IMG/VR virus record: IMGVR_UViG_3300013131_000308
Span: 1-20,374 of that record
Reading direction: 5' to 3' (one strand)
Length of the DNA stretch: 20,374 bases
DNA from: a virus
Shown here: positions 7,296 through 14,116 of the stretch, piece after piece
Layout: the number at the start of each line of letters is the position of its first letter
Position numbering within the stretch: position 1 is the stretch's first letter
Notes under the pieces: model-generated
Told to the model about the DNA's origin: nothing
What the model saw: the letters and a program-made list of their open reading frames with translations, nothing else
The model's database searches: none
Position numbers and translations under genes: made by a program

Positions 7296-9508
7296 ACCCC
7301 ACCTCGCGCCGCCAGCAGGCTGCCAATGCGCCGCTCGAATGCATCTGCCGCCGCCCGTCCGCCCGCCGCATCATTCGCGTAAATCGTTAGCCCGCTGATG
7401 GATACCCCGCCCATCGCACCGTTCGGCACAATTGCCCCACTCTGCCCCGGTACGAATAGCTCCGGCCCCCGCTCCCCCACCACATACGGCTGCCCCCCGT
7501 TCACCGGCCCGCCATCCGCCCGCAGCTGCGAAAACGCAATACGCGCCATGAAATCATTCCCGCCCGCCGCTGCTAATGTCCGCTGCCATAGTTGATCGTT
7601 GCTCAATCCAGATGTTGCCTCCCGCGCCGTTTGCTTGCTGGCCTCAAAATTCTGGATCGCGGCGATGCCATCAATCAACCCTTTGATGAACGTAGCCACC
7701 GGTTGCAACAATCGCACAATCCCATCGGCCAACGCCTGTACATACGGCTGGATCGCAGTCCACACGTTTTGAATCGTCGTCACAAAATCACCAATTGTCT
7801 GAACTACGGTGCCAATAAAATCGTTGACCGCCGGTAGCCCGCTGGTGACAAACCAATCGTACACATCCTCCAGCACCGGACTGATGAAATCCCACACGCC
7901 ACCGATGAAATCGAACAATCCCTGCACCGCCGGTAACACCGTGTTTTCAATAAATCGCTGTATCTCCGGCAGCGCCGTTGTCACAAACCAGTCATACACC
8001 GCCGCCAACGCCGGGCTGATCGTATCCCACACCCCCCCGATCCAGTTGAACAACCCCTGCACCGCTGGTAACACCGTGTTCGTTACATAATTGCCAATGG
8101 CCGGCAACGCATCATTTACGAACCAGTTGTACACCGCCTCCAGTGCAGGTCTGACCATCTCCCACACGCCCCCTAAAAATGCCCAGAATTTGCCGAGCAG
8201 CGGCATTACCTGTGTGTCTATAAAATCGCGTATCCCCCCGAAATTGGTCATGTATGCCGCGCCTAGTGCCACCACCGCTGCAATCACAATCCCGATGGGC
8301 GACGCGATCATTCCAATGGCCGTCCCCAACGCCGCAACCAGCGGCCCTACCAGCACCAGCGCCCCCGCCAGCATCACCAGCGTTTGTGTAACCTCCGGGT
8401 TTTGAGTCATCCACTCGGTCACGCGGTCAATCACGGGCATCAATTGGCTAATCAGATTGTTCAGCGTAGGCAGTAGTGCCGTGCCGATGGTGATCCCAAC
8501 GCCATTAATGCCCGCATTCAATAAATCCCACTGTGCTGTAAAACTCTGATTCTGTATTTCCCGTGCCGCCGCTGTTGCTCCATCCAGCCCGTTGCTGAAT
8601 GCCGCCAGCGCATCCACCGCGTTATCGCTGCCGAACGCCGTCACGCCGCGCAACGCCTCTACACTGCCCACTGCCCCCGCCATGTTGCTCTGAAACGTCG
8701 GCGATTGTGTGCTCAGTTTTTTGAATACGCCGACCAGTCCCAGATTGGCAATGGCCGCGCTGCCGCTTTCCAACCCCAACTCGCCCATCGCCTTCTTCAT
8801 TTTCTCGTTCGGGTTCAATAGCGCCGTCATCATCGCGCCCAGCTGCGTCGCGCTCTGGCTCGTGCTAGTGCCCTGCGTTGTCAAATACGCCATCATCCCG
8901 CCCAGATCATCGAACGAGATGCCCAACGAACTCGCCAAACCTGTTACCTGCGGCAGCGCGCTCGCAAACTCATCCATCGAGCCAGTGCCTTTGCCAACCG
9001 TCTGCGTCAGCACATCGCTGGCGAACCCCGCTTGATCCGCGCTGAATCCGTAACTATTCATGATCGAGATCAGCGCACTCGTCGTCCCCGCCAGATCAGC
9101 ATTACCCGCCTCACTGGTGGCCACCGATGCGTTCAAAATCGCCATGTGCGAACTCGCGTCCGCCACACCGCCCGCGATGTCATACATCGCATCCGCCACC
9201 GCCTGCGGCCCCGAACGCGCTTTCCGCCCGACATTCAAAATCTCTTTGCTCATCGCTGCCGTTTCGCTGCCCGTCATCCCCATCACAGCAGCCACATTCG
9301 TCATGCTCTCGTCAAAATCCGCCGCCGCTTTGACGCTCACTCCCAGCCCTGCCGCAATCGGCGCGGTTGCCAGAGTCATGGTTTTGCCCACGCCCTGTAA
9401 TTTGCTGCCCAGCCCCGCCAGCCCGCTGTCAGCCGACTTAAGTTTGTTATCCCAATCGCTGGCATCCAGCGTCAGCAGCCCATACAAACTCGCAACCTGT
9501 GTCGCCAT
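7292..9508 (-). CDS. Tail tape measure protein
   Basis: At 738 residues this is the second-longest run of coding in the tail block and has the hallmarks of a TP901-type tape measure protein. These are a coiled, Ala/Gly/Lys-rich start (LKSADSGLAGLGSKLQGVGK), the core FDESMTNVAAVMG and SGPQAVADAMYDIAGGVADA, a strongly hydrophobic stretch near residues 372-420 that could span a membrane, and a Gly-rich C-terminus. Residues about 440-575 hold three 45-residue tandem repeats containing GGVW, a YxWFV motif and TVLPAVQGLF. By the usual rule of about 0.15 nm per residue, the tail would be near 110 nm (inference). It follows the G/GT frameshift pair and precedes Dit. The ATG has GAGGTG upstream. Confidence 0.9.
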   Translation of the reverse strand: MATQVASLYGLLTLDASDWDNKLKSADSGLAGLGSKLQGVGKTMTLATAPIAAGLGVSVKAAADFDESMTNVAAVMGMTGSETAAMSKEILNVGRKARSGPQAVADAMYDIAGGVADASSHMAILNASVATSEAGNADLAGTTSALISIMNSYGFSADQAGFASDVLTQTVGKGTGSMDEFASALPQVTGLASSLGISFDDLGGMMAYLTTQGTSTSQSATQLGAMMTALLNPNEKMKKAMGELGLESGSAAIANLGLVGVFKKLSTQSPTFQSNMAGAVGSVEALRGVTAFGSDNAVDALAAFSNGLDGATAAAREIQNQSFTAQWDLLNAGINGVGITIGTALLPTLNNLISQLMPVIDRVTEWMTQNPEVTQTLVMLAGALVLVGPLVAALGTAIGMIASPIGIVIAAVVALGAAYMTNFGGIRDFIDTQVMPLLGKFWAFLGGVWEMVRPALEAVYNWFVNDALPAIGNYVTNTVLPAVQGLFNWIGGVWDTISPALAAVYDWFVTTALPEIQRFIENTVLPAVQGLFDFIGGVWDFISPVLEDVYDWFVTSGLPAVNDFIGTVVQTIGDFVTTIQNVWTAIQPYVQALADGIVRLLQPVATFIKGLIDGIAAIQNFEASKQTAREATSGLSNDQLWQRTLAAAGGNDFMARIAFSQLRADGGPVNGGQPYVVGERGPELFVPGQSGAIVPNGAMGGVSISGLTIYANDAAGGRAAADAFERRIGSLLAARGGV

Positions 9509-9554
9509 TCACGCACCTCTGCATAATTTTTGCACTCCCCACTCACCTCATTTT

Positions 9555-9666
9555 CCCCTCTCCCTACGGAGAGGGGTCGGGGGTGAGGTTCTTCTCCTAT
9601 TCCTTCCCCTCCCTATCGCTATAGGGCAGGGGTCGGGGGTGGGGATTTTTCAGGGGGTGGGGACTC
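9555..9666. repeat. Composite of palindromic repeats (three units)
   Basis: Unit one (9555-9597) has arms CCCCTCTCC and GGAGAGGGG with the tail TCGGGGGTGAGGTTCTTCTC. Unit two (9605-9645) has CCCCTCCC and a slightly decayed right arm (AGGGCAGGGG), and tail TCGGGGGTGGGGA. Unit three (9651-9664) is only a tail. The same three-part arrangement recurs at 16358-16466, joined by the same TTCTTCTCCTATTCC. It fills the gap between the chaperone extension and the tape measure gene. Confidence 0.85.
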
Positions 9667-9667
9667 T

Positions 9668-9883
9668 TTACCGCTTCCGCCGCGCCCCCCACGCCTCAAC
9701 CTCGCGGTTCGCGTTGTAGATCGCCAGCACATCCTCCGTGTCCTGCACGCTCATCCCGTCCACCTCTGCCGGCGTGATGTGCAGCAGCAGCGCCAGTTGC
9801 GCCCGTTCGATCCTATCCTCGTCCCCATCGTCCCACGCCACGCTGCCCGGAGACTTCACCGCCATTACATACGCCCCGCCTAG
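9668..9883 (-). CDS. Tail assembly chaperone extension (GT product of -1 frameshift)
   Basis: This frame lies in -1 relation to the G gene and has no credible start of its own, but reads well from the slippery site onward: LGGAYVMAVKSPGSVAWDDG, then ERAQLALLLHITPAEV and MSVQDTEDVLAIYNANREVEAWGARRKR. The last part resembles the T domain of phage tail chaperones. If ribosomes slip at 9889-9883, the product is the 126-residue G protein fused to 71 further residues (197 in total), with the last Asn read as Lys. In lambda and many siphophages the G and GT forms occur together and guide tape measure and tube assembly. An internal ATG at about 9868 could give a shorter separate protein, but gene order and the heptamer favour frameshift. 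The stop TAA is four bases from a palindromic repeat. Confidence 0.75.
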   Translation of the reverse strand, partial: LGGAYVMAVKSPGSVAWDDGDEDRIERAQLALLLHITPAEVDGMSVQDTEDVLAIYNANREVEAWGARRKR

Positions 9884-10260
9884 TTTGGGCTGTTTCGGGC
9901 CTCTGCCATCGCCTCGATCAACGGCTGAAATTTCACATCCAGCAGCCAATCCAACGACTCCGCTTTCCGCCAATCCAGCTCCGCCGGTGCATCCTCCGCC
10001 AACCACTCACGCGGCACGCTCACCAGCACCTCGCACAGCAACACCTCGCGCCGTTCCTCAATTGCATCCAGCCGCCCCAACGCCTCCGCCTTCGCCACCG
10101 TCAACGTCCGCAGCTCATCCGCCGTCAGATCAGGCCGCGCCGGGTTCTCCAGCAGCACGCCGATCTGCACCAGTTCTCCACTCACCTGCCGCCACTCTTT
10201 CGACCACCGCCGCGTCACGCGCCGAAAATCGAACTGCGGCTTATTCGCCTTTTCCGCCAT
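9880..10260 (-). CDS. Tail assembly chaperone (G-like)
   Basis: A 126-residue protein (MAEKANKPQFDFRRVTRRWS...) located between the major tail protein and the tape measure, the standard position of the tail assembly chaperone. It is charged and helical, with a Trp-rich middle (VPREWLAEDAPAELDWRKAESLDWLLDVKF). Its last codons are CCC-AAAC followed by TAG, forming the canonical C CCA AAC slippery heptamer in the zero frame, so the TAG is probably bypassed in a fraction of translations. In family terms, G-like proteins bind the tape measure and deliver tail tube subunits. The start has a GGGGG tract about 5 nt upstream. The gap before it (10261-10402) carries the interrupted palindromic repeat. 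Confidence 0.75.
   Translation of the reverse strand: MAEKANKPQFDFRRVTRRWSKEWRQVSGELVQIGVLLENPARPDLTADELRTLTVAKAEALGRLDAIEERREVLLCEVLVSVPREWLAEDAPAELDWRKAESLDWLLDVKFQPLIEAMAEARNSPN
9883..9889 (-). other. Programmed -1 ribosomal frameshift site
   Basis: On the minus strand the bases are CCCAAAC, read in the G frame as C CCA AAC and followed immediately by TAG at 9882-9880. This fits the X XXY YYZ rule (X=C, Y=A, Z=C): tandem slippage re-pairs CCA to CCC and AAC to AAA, after which the -1 frame continues for 71 residues to the stop at 9668. The site sits exactly where lambda-type phages shift between G and GT. A stop directly after the heptamer is typical and slows the ribosome. Downstream GC-rich sequence could form a stimulating structure, but I cannot show a convincing pseudoknot by eye. 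Confidence 0.8.
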
Positions 10261-10296
10261 TCACGCCCCCATGTTGGGTAACTTATCCGCTTCATT

Positions 10297-10391
10297 CCCC
10301 TCTCTCTACGGGGAGGGGGTGAATGCACAGGGGAATTTATACTTGTGCGCCATAGGCGTTCCCCTGTGCATTCAGGGGTGAGGTTCTTCTC
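10297..10391. repeat. Palindromic repeat interrupted by a second element
   Basis: The left part (CCCCTCTCTCTACGGGGAGG, 10297-10316) and the tail (GGGGTGAGGTTCTTCTC from 10375) are separated by the nested palindrome 10320-10374. Removing 10323-10381, or the equivalent bases, restores a normal unit. It lies between the major tail protein and the tail chaperone. Confidence 0.8.
10320..10374. mobile_element. Nested 55-bp palindromic insertion (MITE-like)
   Basis: Perfect 16-bp inverted repeats TGAATGCACAGGGGAA (10320-10335) and TTCCCCTGTGCATTCA (10359-10374) enclose 23 bases that themselves hold a short CGCC-ATA-GGCG hairpin. The bases GGGGTGA occur on both sides (10316-10322 and 10375-10381), compatible with a 7-bp target duplication that overlaps the outermost arm. 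It carries no gene and would need a transposase elsewhere. Confidence 0.6.
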
Positions 10392-10402
10392 AGGAGCGAG
10401 GG

Positions 10403-10825
10403 TTAAAACACATGCCCACCCTGAATCGTCCCCACCGGTGCAGCCGCCTGCTCGAACGACAACTCGAACGACATGCGCCCCTTGTCAATCGTCTGGCTCG
10501 GCCCACTTACGCTCGTCAGCACCATGCTCCCCTCATATTTCGGCTTGCCCGTGCTGTTGCCCTCCGGCCCCCAGATCACCACGCCCACCGTCCCCGGCAC
10601 CAGCGCCGCCCGGTATCCGCTGAACGTGCTGCTGTCATACACCACCACGAACGACATCGTAGAATCCGTCAGCTTCGCCGCCTTCATCACATGCGTCGCA
10701 CCCGCGCCCGCCGTGATGTCCTCGGTCGCCACGCTGATCTCATGGCTGATCTCATCCGTCCAATAGCCGCTCACGTTCACGCCGTTGAACGACAAATACG
10801 CATTGTTTCCGTTAGCTGTAGCCAC
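10403..10825 (-). CDS. Major tail protein (tail tube subunit)
   Basis: This 140-residue protein (MATANGNNAYLSFNGVNVSG...) lies between the tail terminator and the chaperone pair, where the tube subunit is expected. It is beta-rich with the usual small tube-protein pattern: an N-terminal strand with N-G-V-N-V-S-G, a central segment DSTMSFVVVYDSSTFSGYRAAL, and a late strand GRMSFELSFEQAAAPVG. The length is on the short side for the family, without an Ig-like C-terminal domain. The start is GTG at 10825, inside the preceding gene. It is supported by GGAGG seven bases upstream, and there is no ATG in reach. It should be among the most abundant virion proteins. Downstream the gap contains a palindromic repeat. 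Confidence 0.75.
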   Translation of the reverse strand: MATANGNNAYLSFNGVNVSGYWTDEISHEISVATEDITAGAGATHVMKAAKLTDSTMSFVVVYDSSTFSGYRAALVPGTVGVVIWGPEGNSTGKPKYEGSMVLTSVSGPSQTIDKGRMSFELSFEQAAAPVGTIQGGHVF

Positions 10826-11243
10826 TGTTGGCCTCCATGACCACTAAAAACTGATACCCCTCGTGATAGATCGCCTGCGCCCTGTCCACTCGCTCCACCA
10901 GATGCACCGCCCGGTCAGCCGTCACCGTGCTAATCGTCCACCCGCTCGGCTGCACCATCCCCAGCCGCCGATCTTGTGCCCCCGTATCGTTCAGCACATC
11001 GGCGATCTGCTCAGCCCCCGCCGCCGCCGCCGCGAACGTATCCGCCACGCATTTCACCGTCACCGTGTACCCCGCGTCGGCACGATCCCCGCGCACATTG
11101 CGCTCACCACCCGCCGCCACGAACCATACCGCGTATGGCCTCACCACCCCCGCTGGCGCAGCATCCGCATAGCACCGTTCGCCCCACACGCCCGCCCCAT
11201 CCAGCGTCCCGCGTAGCGCCTCATACAGCGCCCGTACACTCAT
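10812..11243 (-). CDS. Tail terminator / tail completion protein (DUF3168-like)
   Basis: A 143-residue protein beginning MSVRALYEALRGTLDGAG. The frame extends upstream to 11303, but the ATG at 11243 is chosen because it overlaps the upstream TGA as ATGA, the coupling seen elsewhere in this operon. The pattern is that of tail terminators (DUF3168/gpU-like): an N-terminal helix, then RPYAVWFVAAGGERNVRGDR, then VKCVADTFAAAAAGAEQIADVLND, and a final strand pair (YHEGYQFLVVMEANSG). Such proteins cap the tail tube at its correct length and join it to the head. The gene order (gp10-like, terminator, major tail) supports the assignment. Family membership rests on my reading of the pattern, not a search. 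Confidence 0.7.
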   Translation of the reverse strand: MSVRALYEALRGTLDGAGVWGERCYADAAPAGVVRPYAVWFVAAGGERNVRGDRADAGYTVTVKCVADTFAAAAAGAEQIADVLNDTGAQDRRLGMVQPSGWTISTVTADRAVHLVERVDRAQAIYHEGYQFLVVMEANSGYS

Positions 11244-11656
11244 AGCAGCCCCCGCCGCCGCGCCACATCTGCCGCCATCTCCCCGAACAACCGCCTGCCC
11301 CACTGGTCGAACACCGGCGCGATAAATGGCCGCGCTCCCATGTTCTCCGTCCCCTCTTCCAGATACAGCCCGTATTCAACCCCGTCCTGTATCCAGTATT
11401 CGCCCTCGCGTTGCTTCTGCACGTTCATCGAAGCCCGCAGCGCCCCCGTATCCACGTTTGGCGGATACCCATCCACACTCGCCACATGCACCACGCCCCC
11501 GCGCTCATAACTCCGCCCCGCTGGTGATGTGTTGAACGACAGCAATATATCCCCTAGCATCCCCGCGCCCGCGCTCCGCAATATCTCATCCACCAGCTCC
11601 GGATTCTGCGCGATCAGCAGCTTTAGCTTGCTGTCTATCCGCACGTTCTTACTCAT
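11240..11656 (-). CDS. HK97 gp10-like head-tail joining protein
   Basis: The 138 residues include the family signature region GRSYERGGVVHVASVDGYPP followed by NVDTGALRASM, then an aromatic strand with EYGLYLEEGTENMGARPFIAPVF. The phrases 'TGALRASM', 'LEEGT' and 'ARPF..PA' are diagnostic of the HK97 gp10-like tail component family, which works at the neck or tail completion step. The ATG overlaps the upstream stop (TAA at 11649-11651) by eight bases, and the downstream gene overlaps its stop, so translation is coupled throughout this cluster. The N-terminus is a helical KLKLLIAQNPELVDEILRSAG. Length and order (head closure, gp10-like, tail terminator) match the standard siphovirus arrangement. 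Confidence 0.8.
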   Translation of the reverse strand: MSKNVRIDSKLKLLIAQNPELVDEILRSAGAGMLGDILLSFNTSPAGRSYERGGVVHVASVDGYPPNVDTGALRASMNVQKQREGEYWIQDGVEYGLYLEEGTENMGARPFIAPVFDQWGRRLFGEMAADVARRRGLL

Positions 11657-12017
11657 GCACCCTCACAATCACCGCGCTGGCAAACACCGCATCCGTATGC
11701 CCATCCAGCACCGCCACGATCCGGTACACCGCCCCCCCCACCGTCACCCGCTGGTTCACACCTAGCGCCGTCCCGATAGGCACGACCATCCGCAGCCGTT
11801 CTATCATCGCCACTTGGCTGCCGATCTCCGTCGTGTCACTGCCACTCATGCGCGTTTCGGTGATAATCCGGCACGCCACGCCGCTCGCGCTCAACCGCCA
11901 CGTATGCGCTGCCGTCCCATATTGATCTGTGGCGATCACCTCATCCTCGATCACACACACCTCACTCAAGAACCGCATCGCCACCTGCTGCACCCGCGCC
12001 AGCCCCCGAATCACCAT
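11649..12017 (-). CDS. Head closure protein (head-tail connector II)
   Basis: This 122-residue protein begins MVIRGLARVQQVAMRFLSEV and is beta-rich afterwards (VIEDEVIATDQYGTAAHTWRL, RIITETRMSG, RLRMVVPIGTALGVNQRVTV, YRIVAVLDGHTDAVFASAVIVRV). The late segment with 'RVTV-GG-VYRIVAVLDGHTD' is typical of head closure proteins of the SPP1 gp16/HK97 gp7 type (small beta-barrels that close the portal channel). It overlaps both neighbours by 7-8 bases and sits between the adaptor and the gp10-like protein, the expected place. Function is inferred from order and fold-like pattern. Confidence 0.7.
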   Translation of the reverse strand: MVIRGLARVQQVAMRFLSEVCVIEDEVIATDQYGTAAHTWRLSASGVACRIITETRMSGSDTTEIGSQVAMIERLRMVVPIGTALGVNQRVTVGGAVYRIVAVLDGHTDAVFASAVIVRVHE

Positions 12018-12370
12018 TCCTCCGGCGCTCCCGTCTGCCCGCTATCGCTCCGGTACACCGCTTTCGCCACCCCGCGCACCGCCCCGATCCCGAATGCCCG
12101 CCGCTTCTCGCTCAACAACTCGCGCAGGCTGCTCACGCTCCGGCTGCTATCCACCCGCAGCCAATCCGCCTGAAAATCCCCGTCTGCGCTCAACCGTGCG
12201 ATCAGGTTTTGCAGCAACATAATCACCGCCTGCTGCCATCCTCCCGCCTCGTCAATCGCAAACGTGATCTCCGCATCCGTGAATAGCGCAGCCGCTTCCA
12301 CCGTGTCCCCCACATGGAATCGCGCCCGTGTTACATCCGTTGGCGTTCCCGGCGTATACGTAAACGTCAT
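12011..12370 (-). CDS. Head-tail adaptor (gp6-like connector I)
   Basis: A 119-residue, mostly helical protein: MTFTYTPGTPTDVTRARFHVG, then GDTVEAAALFTDAEITFAID and EAGGWQQAVIMLLQNLIARL. This pattern (a start with short strands, 'RFHVGDT', 'LFTDAEI' and a long helix) is a common signature of the phage head-tail adaptor or gp6-like connector that binds under the portal. The C-terminus (SLRELLSEKRRAFGIG) is also helical and charged. It is four bases downstream of the preceding stop and overlaps the head closure gene by seven bases. Confidence 0.8.
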   Translation of the reverse strand: MTFTYTPGTPTDVTRARFHVGDTVEAAALFTDAEITFAIDEAGGWQQAVIMLLQNLIARLSADGDFQADWLRVDSSRSVSSLRELLSEKRRAFGIGAVRGVAKAVYRSDSGQTGAPEEW

Positions 12371-12373
12371 CGC

Positions 12374-12727
12374 TCACTCCTCGATCAACAGCGTCGCCAC
12401 CACGCTGCCCGTGTCACTCTGGGCAACGCTCACCGTCACATACCCGCACACCGGCGCTTCGTCATACCCGCCCGTGATCGCGCTCCCCGTGTCCGTGTCG
12501 GTCTGCACACGCGGATAAAACCACGCATCCGTGTTCGCATTCGTCACCGTCAGCAGCGTCTGCGCCGGGCTGCCCGCCGTGATCGTCACATCGCACGTCC
12601 CCGCTTGCGCCGTGTAATCCAAATGTACCGCGTGCAGCGTCCCGTACACCGGCACGGTCGTCGTCCCGCTGCCCGTCGCGCTCCCCGCCGTCCCCGTCAC
12701 CGCCACCGTCACCGTATGCTGTTCCAT
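12374..12727 (-). CDS. Beta-rich virion-associated protein after the capsid unit
   Basis: This 117-residue protein (MEQHTVTVAVTGTAGSATGS...) is Thr/Val/Gly-rich and entirely beta-like: TTTVPVYGTLHAVHLDYTAQ, DVTITAGSPAQTLLTVTNANT, FYPRVQTDTDTGSAITG, GYVTVSVAQSD. I have seen this pattern (TVPV-G-LHAVHLDY ... PAQTLLTVTN-NT-WFYPRVQ ... GYVTVSVAQ) as a small structural protein beside capsid and connector genes of phages; the exact role is unknown, a decoration or neck protein being likely. The longer start at 12742 is rejected because it lies in the terminator T-tract. The ATG at 12727 has GGGGGG three bases upstream. It is the first gene after the terminator. Confidence 0.65.
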   Translation of the reverse strand: MEQHTVTVAVTGTAGSATGSGTTTVPVYGTLHAVHLDYTAQAGTCDVTITAGSPAQTLLTVTNANTDAWFYPRVQTDTDTGSAITGGYDEAPVCGYVTVSVAQSDTGSVVATLLIEE

Positions 12728-12740
12728 CGTCCCCCCGTTC

Positions 12741-12773
12741 AAAAAAGCCGCCCGACTAACCAGCCGGACGGCT
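12741..12773 (-). terminator. Intrinsic transcription terminator of the capsid unit
   Basis: On the minus strand a 12-bp stem (AGCCGTCCGGCT pairing with AGTCGGGCGGCT, two G-T wobbles and no mismatch) closes a GGTT loop and is followed by a run of six T. The arms are at 12762-12773 and 12746-12757, the T-tract at 12746-12741. This is a textbook rho-independent terminator. It lies twelve bases after the stop of the fibre-like decoration gene and before the connector genes, so it ends or attenuates the scaffold-capsid unit. Connector and tail genes downstream need either read-through, antitermination or another promoter; I see no clear promoter in the short gap. Confidence 0.85.
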
Positions 12774-12784
12774 CTTTCTCGCTG

Positions 12785-13189
12785 CTACGCAAACGTCACG
12801 TTGACGTTTACCCCGCTGGCGTACCATTTTCCGTTGTACGCCACCACGCTGAAGCGGTCGCCTACCGCGCCGCCGAACGTCCCCACATCTGCCCCACTCC
12901 CCGCGCCGTTCAGTCCGCTGGCGATGGTCACAGTATGCGCGTTCGCAGTTAGCGCGATCACCGTTAGCTCGTTCCCGTCGTCTGTGGATGCTGTCGGGGC
13001 GGCCAGCGTCATCGCCGCCACTCCCGCTTTCGTCAGCACCACATACCCGCTTTTGATCGAGATCGCCCCGTTCGCGGCTGCCGGCAGCACCGTGCGCTGC
13101 ACGCCTCCGGTCAGGTTGCCCACCACATCCCCGGTCACGTTCCCCACCACATCCGCCGTCACCCCGTTAGGAAAAGCCGTGCTGCCCAT
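12785..13189 (-). CDS. Fibre-like capsid decoration protein
   Basis: The 134 residues begin with a glycine-rich repeated segment (ADVVGNVTGDVVGNLTGG: two eight-residue units VVGN(V/L)TG(D/G)). A compact beta domain follows: AISIKSGYVVLTKAGVAAMT, then ASTDDGNELTVIALTANAHT and VGDRFSVVAYNGKWYASG. The repeat resembles the turn-rich stalks of phage fibres, and the second part matches a small domain I know from fibre and head decoration proteins ('LTKAGVAAMTLAAPT', 'FGGAVGDRFSVVAYNGKWY'). Its place directly after the major capsid gene and before the terminator suggests a head fibre rather than a tail fibre. The start has GGGGGG three bases upstream. Binding partner and function are inference. Confidence 0.65.
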   Translation of the reverse strand: MGSTAFPNGVTADVVGNVTGDVVGNLTGGVQRTVLPAAANGAISIKSGYVVLTKAGVAAMTLAAPTASTDDGNELTVIALTANAHTVTIASGLNGAGSGADVGTFGGAVGDRFSVVAYNGKWYASGVNVNVTFA

Positions 13190-13197
13190 CGTCCCCC

Positions 13198-14097
13198 CTA
13201 GCTCGGATTATGGCCGTACACCCAGCGCCAGTCATCGCAACCGAACGAGTAATGCAGCTTCAGTTCATAGACGACTTCGGTGGTCGTCTCATGAGTCATC
13301 ATCACCTGCACCGCCTCGCGGTTGTACCAGTTCACCACTTCCGAGCGCCATGTGTCGTCAATCATGAACCACGCATTGGTATCGCTCAGCCGCTGCCACG
13401 AAATCACGCTGAATCGCCCCGCCTGCGGGTTGATCGCGTTGTTCGCGCTGGCGGGGTCGAGAGCACTGTTGGCAATCTCCAGCGCAGTGTCTTCCAGTTC
13501 CGGCGGCACCAACAACACATTCGGCATCAGACCGATTTCGTTGCCCTTGTCGTCCGCAAAACGCATCATCGCAATGCGGGTCGCGCTCACGCCCGCCTTG
13601 CTCAGCGCGGTTGTCCCCTTGTTCGAGTACGTCCCCGCGCTCTTGTTCGGCGATTTCGGATGGTCAGTCGCGCACAGCGCCTTGCCATCGCTCCATGTCG
13701 CACCGGTAAACGCCGCGTTGAACAACCCCGCCGCGTCAATCTCCATTTTCTGCTCGGCGCTAATGCCCGCACGCCGCACAATGTCCCCGATGCGCCCGTA
13801 CTGATCGTTCAGCAGCAGCCGCTTCTCGATAACCAACTCCACCGGGTACTCAACGTGAGTGTACGACTGGGTGTACAGCTGATCGAGATCGAGGCGACCC
13901 TTTTTGCCGCCCTTCTTGTACTGGTTCCACGCATCCGGCGACATGCCGCCCATGCCCGAACCCTTTTCCTCGGCGATCGTGCTGCCGCGCACGCTGAACA
14001 AGCGCCCGCGCAGACTCGGCACACGGCTTTGTCCCACCTCGAAATGGTGGTAAATGATCGGTGTCAACAGACTATCAAATTGTTCTTGGCGAAGCAT
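13198..14097 (-). CDS. Major capsid protein (Mu gpT-like, HK97 fold)
   Basis: This 299-residue protein starts MLRQEQFDSLLTPIIYHHFE and has the features of Mu-type major head subunits. These include LVIEKRLLLNDQYGRIGDIV, the loop ALCATDHPKSPNKSAG with 'ATDHP', a helix LSKAGVSATRIAMMRFADDKG, and the 'GLMPNVLLVPPELEDTALEI' strand-helix. The C-terminal axial part contains AWFMIDDTWRSEVVNWYNRE. Length and motif order fit the family well. The ATG has a strong GGGAGG site. It lies between a cement-like protein and the head fibre-like gene. No separate maturation protease is visible in the window, and no cleavage site is obvious. Confidence 0.88.
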   Translation of the reverse strand: MLRQEQFDSLLTPIIYHHFEVGQSRVPSLRGRLFSVRGSTIAEEKGSGMGGMSPDAWNQYKKGGKKGRLDLDQLYTQSYTHVEYPVELVIEKRLLLNDQYGRIGDIVRRAGISAEQKMEIDAAGLFNAAFTGATWSDGKALCATDHPKSPNKSAGTYSNKGTTALSKAGVSATRIAMMRFADDKGNEIGLMPNVLLVPPELEDTALEIANSALDPASANNAINPQAGRFSVISWQRLSDTNAWFMIDDTWRSEVVNWYNREAVQVMMTHETTTEVVYELKLHYSFGCDDWRWVYGHNPS

Positions 14098-14116
14098 CGT
14101 ATATCCTCCCTATCGC

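Noticed and set aside
9525-9545. AT-rich TGCAAAAATTATGCA upstream of the tape measure gene as a promoter.
   Set aside because: It gives a poor -10-like match and no -35; it may be a small TGCA-ended inverted repeat or chance.
10956-11303. Longer start (11303) for the tail terminator gene.
   Set aside because: It would overlap the gp10-like gene by 63 bases with low-complexity Gly/Ala/Arg sequence; the ATGA overlap at 11243 is the typical coupling.
12727-12742. Longer start at 12742 for the beta-rich protein.
   Set aside because: The codon lies within the T-tract of the terminator, while ATG 12727 has a G6 ribosome binding site.
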